A stretch of DNA of 9,498 nucleotides from NCBI GenBank assembly GCA_018712425.1, contig DVHA01000023.1:1-9498 (forward strand), written 5' to 3'. Each line of letters begins with the position of its first letter. Within the stretch, counting starts at the first letter, position 1. The position numbers and the translations under genes were made by a program. Below are positions 5,524 to 9,498 of this stretch, piece after piece. The DNA is from Candidatus Faecivivens stercoravium (lineage in GTDB: Bacteria > Bacillota > Clostridia > Oscillospirales > Ruminococcaceae). The notes beneath the pieces were generated by a model that was given only the letters and a program-made list of their open reading frames with translations, was not told where the DNA came from and ran no database searches.

Positions 5524-7314
5524 ATGTACCGTTCACACGTTCTGATCTGCGGGGGCACCGGATGTTCCTCTTCCAACAGCCAGCTGATCATCGACGAAAT
5601 GGAAAAGGAGATCGCGGCGGCGGGGCTCACCGATGAAGTCAAGGTCGTCAAGACCGGCTGCTTCGGCCTGTGCGCCCTAGGCCCGATCATGATCATCTAC
5701 CCCGAAGGCTCCTTCTACTCGGAAGTCAAGCCCTCGGACGCCCACGAAATCGTCCAGGAGCACCTGCTCAAAGGCCGTATCGTCAAACGGCTGCTCTACC
5801 AGGAGACCGTCCAGGAGGGCAACAACGTCAAGTCCCTGAACGAAACCAACTTCTACGCCAAACAGCACCGTGTCGCCCTTAGAAACTGCGGCGTCATCAA
5901 CCCCGAGAACATCGACGAGTACATCGCGGTTGACGGTTATGCGGCGCTGGGCAAAGTCCTGACCGAAATGACCCCCCAGCAGGTCATCGACGAAATCCTT
6001 GCCTCGGGGCTGCGCGGCCGCGGCGGCGCCGGCTTCCCGACCGGGCGGAAGTGGAGCTTCGCGGCGGTCAATGAGGCCGACCAGAAGTATGTCTGCTGCA
6101 ACGCCGACGAAGGCGACCCCGGCGCGTTCATGGACCGTTCGATCCTCGAGGGCGACCCCCACGTCGTGCTGGAGGCAATGGCCATCGCCGGCTACGCCAT
6201 CGGCGCGTCCCAGGGCTACATCTACGTCCGCGCCGAATACCCGATCGCTGTCCACCGCCTCCAGATCGCCATCAAGCAGGCGAGGGAATACGGCCTCCTC
6301 GGCAAGGACATCTTCGGCACCGGCTTTAACTTCGACATCGACCTGCGTCTCGGCGCCGGCGCGTTTGTCTGCGGCGAGGAAACCGCGCTGATGACCTCGA
6401 TCGAAGGCCACCGCGGCGAACCGAGGCCCCGTCCCCCCTTCCCCGCCCTCAAAGGCCTGTTCCAGAAGCCGACCATCCTCAACAACGTCGAAACCTACGC
6501 CAACGTCCCCCAGATTATCCTCAAGGGCGCCGAATGGTTCGCTTCGATGGGCACTGAGAAATCGAAGGGCACCAAGGTCTTCGCCCTCGGCGGCAAGATC
6601 AACAACACCGGCCTGGTCGAAGTCCCGATGGGCACCACCCTCCGCGAGATCATCGAAGAGATCGGCGGCGGCATCCCGAACGGCAAGAAGTTCAAAGCGG
6701 CCCAGACCGGCGGCCCCTCCGGCGGCTGCATCCCGGCCGAACACCTCGACGTCCCGATCGACTACGACAACCTGATCGCCATCGGCTCGATGATGGGCTC
6801 CGGCGGCCTGATCGTCATGGACGAGGACACCTGCATGGTCGACATCGCCAAGTTCTTCCTCGAGTTCACCGTCGACGAATCCTGCGGCAAGTGCACCCCC
6901 TGCCGGGTCGGCACCAAGCGGATGTATGAGATCCTCGACAAGATCACCCGCGGCGAAGCGACGATGGAAGACCTGGACAAGCTGGAAGAGCTCTGTTACT
7001 ACGTCAAGAACAACGCCCTCTGCGGCCTCGGCCAGACCGCCCCGAACCCGATCCTCTCGACCCTGCGGTACTTCCGCGACGAGTACATCGCCCACATCCA
7101 GGACAAGACCTGCCCCGCCGGCGTCTGCAAACACCTGATGAAGTACACCATCGACCCCGACAAGTGCAAAGGCTGCACCCTCTGCGCCCGCAACTGCCCG
7201 GTCGGTGCGATCTCCGGCACGGTCAAGAAGCCCCACGTCATCGACGGCAGCAAATGCATCAAGTGCGGCGCCTGCATGGAAAAGTGCAGATTCGGCGCGA
7301 TCAGCAAGAAATAA
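5524..7314 (+). CDS. hydB: HydB, NuoF-like NAD(H)/FMN subunit of bifurcating hydrogenase
   Basis: The 596-residue product has the full HydB architecture. A thioredoxin-like [2Fe-2S] domain has Cys 9, 14, 46, 50. The NuoF core has the FMN-binding GRGGAGFPTG (165-174) and the nucleotide-binding GAGAFVCGEETAL (277-289). An SLBB-like region lies at about 350-410. A [4Fe-4S] site is formed by Cys 454, 457, 460 and 500. A C-terminal 2x[4Fe-4S] ferredoxin domain has Cys 548, 551, 554, 558 and 578, 581, 584, 588. It oxidises or reduces NAD(H) at FMN, and in the bifurcating complex it also handles ferredoxin electrons. An extra pair, C530 and C535, sits between the last two domains. AAGGAGG is placed well upstream of the ATG, and hydA follows after 18 bp. 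Codons are strongly C-ending, as in highly expressed genes. Confidence 0.96.
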   Translation: MYRSHVLICGGTGCSSSNSQLIIDEMEKEIAAAGLTDEVKVVKTGCFGLCALGPIMIIYPEGSFYSEVKPSDAHEIVQEHLLKGRIVKRLLYQETVQEGNNVKSLNETNFYAKQHRVALRNCGVINPENIDEYIAVDGYAALGKVLTEMTPQQVIDEILASGLRGRGGAGFPTGRKWSFAAVNEADQKYVCCNADEGDPGAFMDRSILEGDPHVVLEAMAIAGYAIGASQGYIYVRAEYPIAVHRLQIAIKQAREYGLLGKDIFGTGFNFDIDLRLGAGAFVCGEETALMTSIEGHRGEPRPRPPFPALKGLFQKPTILNNVETYANVPQIILKGAEWFASMGTEKSKGTKVFALGGKINNTGLVEVPMGTTLREIIEEIGGGIPNGKKFKAAQTGGPSGGCIPAEHLDVPIDYDNLIAIGSMMGSGGLIVMDEDTCMVDIAKFFLEFTVDESCGKCTPCRVGTKRMYEILDKITRGEATMEDLDKLEELCYYVKNNALCGLGQTAPNPILSTLRYFRDEYIAHIQDKTCPAGVCKHLMKYTIDPDKCKGCTLCARNCPVGAISGTVKKPHVIDGSKCIKCGACMEKCRFGAISKK

Positions 7315-7332
7315 CCAGGGAGGACAGCCAAG

Positions 7333-9075
7333 ATGATCAATCTGAAAATCAACAACATCCCTGTTTCTGTCGAGCCCGGCACCACCATCCTGGAAGCCGC
7401 CCGGAAACTCGGTATCAATATCCCCACCCTCTGCTACCTCAAGGACATCAACGAGATCGGCGCCTGCCGCATCTGCACCGTTGAGGTCAAAAACGCCAAA
7501 GGGCTGCTTCCCGCCTGCGTCTACCCGGTAAACGAAGGGATGGAAGTCTTCACCAACACCAAAAAGGTGCTGGACGCCCGTAAGAAAAACCTCGAACTGC
7601 TCCTCTCGGTCCACCACAAGGAATGTCTCTCCTGCCCCAGAAGCGGCAGCTGCGAATTCCAGAAGCTCTGCAATGACTATAACATCACCGATGAGCACTA
7701 CTACGACGGTGCGAAAAACGAGTATGAGATCGACGATTCCGCCGTCCATATGATCCGCGACAACTCCAAGTGCGTCCTCTGCCGGCGCTGCGTCGCCGTC
7801 TGCCGGAAGTACCAGGACTGCGGCGTCATCGGCCCGAACGAGCGCGGCTTCGCGACCCATATCGGCACCGCCTTTGACCAGGACCTCGCCGACGTCGCCT
7901 GCGTCTCCTGCGGCCAGTGCATCACCGCCTGCCCGACCGGCGCCCTTCAGGAAAAGGATTCGACCGACGCCGTCTGGGCGGCCCTCTCCGACCCCGAAAA
8001 GACGGTCATCGTCCAGACTGCCCCTGCCGTCCGCGTCGGCCTCGGCGAAGCCTTCGGCCTGCCGATGGGCACCAACGTCGAGGGCAAGATGGTCGCGGCC
8101 CTCAGAAGAATTGGCTTCAACAAGGTCTTCGACACCGTCTTCGGCGCCGACCTGACCATTATGGAAGAGGCCCACGAGCTGGTCGAGCGGATGCAGAACG
8201 GCGGCACCCTGCCGATGATCACCTCCTGCTCCCCCGGCTGGATCAAGTACTGCGAATACTACTTCCCGGAATTCATCCCGAACCTCTCCTCCTGCAAGTC
8301 CCCCCAGCAGATGTTCGGCGCGATTGCCAAGACCTGGTACGCCGAAAAGATGGGGATCGACCCCAAAAACATGGTCGTCGTCTCGATCATGCCCTGCACC
8401 GCCAAGAAGTTCGAGATCGGCCGTGACGACCAGTCGGCTGCCGGCGTGCCGGATGTCGACTACGCCCTGACCACCCGCGAGCTGGCGAAGATGATCAAAG
8501 CGAGCGGCCTTGACTTCAACCTCCTGCCCGACGAAGAATTCGACGCGCCCCTCGGCCTCGGCGCCGGCGCCGGCGTCATCTTCGGCGCGACCGGCGGCGT
8601 TATGGAAGCGGCCCTCCGCACCGCCAACGACTGGCTGACCGGGACCGATACCCCGGCGGAGAAGCTGGACTTCTCGGCCGTCCGCGGCACCGACGGCATC
8701 AAGGAGGCCACCTACACCGTCGGCGGCACCACCCTGAAAGTCGCCGTCTGCTCCGGCCTTGCCAACGCCAAGAAGCTCCTCCGCGCCGTCAAGAACGGCG
8801 AGGCGGACTACCAGTTCATCGAGATCATGGCCTGCCCCGGCGGCTGTGTCAACGGCGGCGGCCAGCCCTTTGTCCCGGCCTCTGTCCGCAACTTCGAGGA
8901 CGTCCGCGCCATCCGCGCCAGCGGCCTCTACAAAGAGGACGAAGCCCTCACCATCCGGAAGTCCCACCAGAACCCCTCGATCATCGAGATCTACAAGGAC
9001 TTCCTCGGCGAGCCCGGTTCCGAAAAGGCCCACCACCTGCTCCATACTTCCTATGTAGCAAGAGAAAAATACTAA
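7333..9075 (+). CDS. hydA: HydA, catalytic subunit of bifurcating [FeFe] hydrogenase
   Basis: The 580-residue product is a modular [FeFe] hydrogenase. A plant-type [2Fe-2S] domain has Cys 34, 45, 48, 62. A His-Cys [4Fe-4S] site has H94, C98, C101, C107. Two [4Fe-4S] clusters have Cys 147, 150, 153, 157 and 190, 193, 196, 200. H-cluster motifs are TSCSPGW (297-303), MPCTAKKFE (353-361) and EIMACPGGCVNGGGQP (497-512), the last with C501 and C505. The small-subunit-like C-terminus (from about 530) is fused. Numbering matches Clostridium pasteurianum CpI up to residue 355. Motif 1 has Cys-Ser where CpI has Cys-Cys. The enzyme interconverts protons and H2 with electrons from HydB. AGGGAGG precedes the ATG. 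It is the last gene of the operon and is followed by a strong hairpin. Maturases are not in the window. Confidence 0.97.
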   Translation: MINLKINNIPVSVEPGTTILEAARKLGINIPTLCYLKDINEIGACRICTVEVKNAKGLLPACVYPVNEGMEVFTNTKKVLDARKKNLELLLSVHHKECLSCPRSGSCEFQKLCNDYNITDEHYYDGAKNEYEIDDSAVHMIRDNSKCVLCRRCVAVCRKYQDCGVIGPNERGFATHIGTAFDQDLADVACVSCGQCITACPTGALQEKDSTDAVWAALSDPEKTVIVQTAPAVRVGLGEAFGLPMGTNVEGKMVAALRRIGFNKVFDTVFGADLTIMEEAHELVERMQNGGTLPMITSCSPGWIKYCEYYFPEFIPNLSSCKSPQQMFGAIAKTWYAEKMGIDPKNMVVVSIMPCTAKKFEIGRDDQSAAGVPDVDYALTTRELAKMIKASGLDFNLLPDEEFDAPLGLGAGAGVIFGATGGVMEAALRTANDWLTGTDTPAEKLDFSAVRGTDGIKEATYTVGGTTLKVAVCSGLANAKKLLRAVKNGEADYQFIEIMACPGGCVNGGGQPFVPASVRNFEDVRAIRASGLYKEDEALTIRKSHQNPSIIEIYKDFLGEPGSEKAHHLLHTSYVAREKY

Positions 9076-9084
9076 TCGCCTCTG

Positions 9085-9120
9085 CAAACGCCCCCATCCT
9101 CTTTCGGATGGGGGCGTTTG
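9085..9120 (+). terminator. Long hairpin after hydA, probable terminator
   Basis: CAAACGCCCCCATCC (9085-9099) pairs perfectly over 15 bp with GGATGGGGGCGTTTG (9106-9120) around TCTTTC. It begins about ten bases after the hydA stop. Only GTTTG follows in place of a clean T-run, so it may act with the T6 near 9138 or serve mainly to stabilise the 3' end. Confidence 0.7.
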
Positions 9121-9124
9121 AGCT

Positions 9125-9360
9125 TGTCGAAAAAGTCTTTTTTGAGTATTTTTTGGGTGCTGCGCACGCTTCGTTATCAGTGGCAAAACCGTGGTTAGCT
9201 TCGGAAGTACGGCAACTGAGCGCCTGGGAAGGGGCTCTGCCCCTTCCATTCCCGCGATTTTTTGAAAAAAATCGAGTAAAACTTTTGATTTTTCGCACGT
9301 TTCTTTATCACTTTAACGCCAGCGCCGATTTTTACGTTTCCGCAAAACTTGTTTTCGACA
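9125..9360 (+). mobile_element. Putative MITE-like element: repeat copy C with terminal inverted repeats
   Basis: TGTCGAAAA (9125-9133) and TTTTCGACA (9352-9360) are perfect 9-bp inverted repeats enclosing the repeat copy. There is no transposase or other believable gene in the 236 bp. No clear target-site duplication is seen at the edges, and copies A and B lack these ends, so mobility is only a suggestion. The inverted ends could equally form the base of one large RNA or DNA fold. Confidence 0.4.
9151..9334 (+). repeat. Interspersed repeat, copy C
   Basis: It shares its left end and full length with copy B (1361-1539) and its right part with copy A (144-247). Hairpin 1 is GGAAGGGGC (9227-9235), loop TCT, GCCCCTTCC (9239-9247). 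Hairpin 2 is CGATTTTTT (9255-9263) with AAAAAATCG (9266-9274). All three copies lie in the same orientation in the window and all are intergenic. Confidence 0.87.
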
Positions 9361-9365
9361 GTCTC

Positions 9366-9395
9366 ACCCCCATCCGGTTTGGATGGGGGTTTTTT
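9366..9395 (+). terminator. Intrinsic terminator
   Basis: ACCCCCATCC (9366-9375) pairs with GGATGGGGGT (9381-9390) around GGTTT, followed by TTTTT at 9391-9395. This is a canonical rho-independent terminator for plus-strand transcription, probably the final stop for the hydrogenase operon. Its stem core (CCCCCATCC/GGATGGGGG) is the same as that of the hairpin at 9085-9120. Confidence 0.85.
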
Positions 9396-9468
9396 GCCGC
9401 TGTTTTGGCCTTTCTGCGGGTATCCGTCTTAATTTTTGTCGATTTTCCCTTAGATTTTGCAAACCCCC

Positions 9469-9497
9469 TTGCGAAAAAATGGAAAATGTCCTATGAT
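9469..9497 (+). promoter_or_regulatory. Predicted promoter for the next gene to the right
   Basis: TTGCGA (9469-9474) and TATGAT (9492-9497) are separated by exactly 17 bases. They lie just past the terminator and at the window edge, so the controlled gene is not visible. Both hexamers are fair matches to the sigma-A consensus. Confidence 0.5.
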
Positions 9498-9498
9498 A

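Noticed and set aside
5677..9249. A 1190-residue open frame on the minus strand, antisense to hydB and hydA
   Set aside because: Its sequence is Gly/Ala/Asp/Val-rich with no recognisable domain, and it opposes two fully motif-supported genes. Strong C-ending codon use in hydB and hydA removes stop codons from this antisense frame, which explains its length.
8981..9298. Minus-strand open frame over repeat copy C
   Set aside because: It spans the repeat and the terminator stem and enters hydA antisense, with no ribosome site or domain.
1361..9334. The three repeats as a CRISPR array
   Set aside because: The copies are about 180 bp long, kilobases apart and diverged, with no short regular repeat-spacer units and no cas genes.

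Overview
The window looks like chromosomal DNA from a GC-rich anaerobic Firmicute, most likely an Oscillospiraceae/Ruminococcaceae-type Clostridium. This is an inference from three things: strong AGGAGG-type ribosome binding sites, C/G-ending codon use, and the clostridial gene order of an electron-bifurcating [FeFe] hydrogenase (NuoE-like, ATPase, ferredoxin-like, NuoF-like, HydA). The exact genus cannot be read from the sequence.

Layout. Positions 1-295 hold no gene. They contain several hairpins and a partial copy (A) of an interspersed repeat. Positions 296-3684 hold a minus-strand operon of five genes. In transcription order these are a DRTGG-domain protein, a small GHKL ATPase resembling anti-sigma kinases, a HydS-like Fe-S/[FeFe]-hydrogenase-related protein, a second DRTGG-domain protein and a PHP-domain phosphoesterase. 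A second repeat copy (B) sits in the 247-bp gap between the HydS-like gene and the second DRTGG gene. Positions 3685-4025 are a divergent promoter region with one good promoter facing each way and a structured leader before the plus-strand operon. Positions 4026-9075 hold the plus-strand hydrogenase operon: hydC, a GHKL ATPase, an HndB-like ferredoxin-domain protein, hydB and hydA. Positions 9076-9498 hold two terminator hairpins with nearly the same stem. Between them lies a third repeat copy (C) bounded by short inverted repeats. A probable promoter for the next gene ends at the window edge.

How the genes work together. HydABC should form the soluble NAD(H)- and ferredoxin-coupled hydrogenase. 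HydB carries FMN, the NAD(H) site and Fe-S clusters; HydC carries a [2Fe-2S] cluster; HydA carries the H-cluster and its relay clusters. In the fermentative direction the complex makes H2 from NADH plus reduced ferredoxin. The divergent operon encodes parts that look like sensing and signalling: a hydrogenase-like protein whose catalytic proton-relay cysteine is alanine, ATPases with no obvious phospho-acceptor, DRTGG ligand-binding domains and a PHP phosphoesterase. A redox- or H2-responsive regulatory circuit for the hydrogenase is an attractive but unproven reading. No hydEFG maturation genes are present here.

The points most worth a second look are the repeat family with compensatory changes in its hairpin arms, the putative sensory cassette, the TSCSPGW motif of HydA (serine at a cluster-ligand position), and the multi-hairpin leader of the hydrogenase operon.
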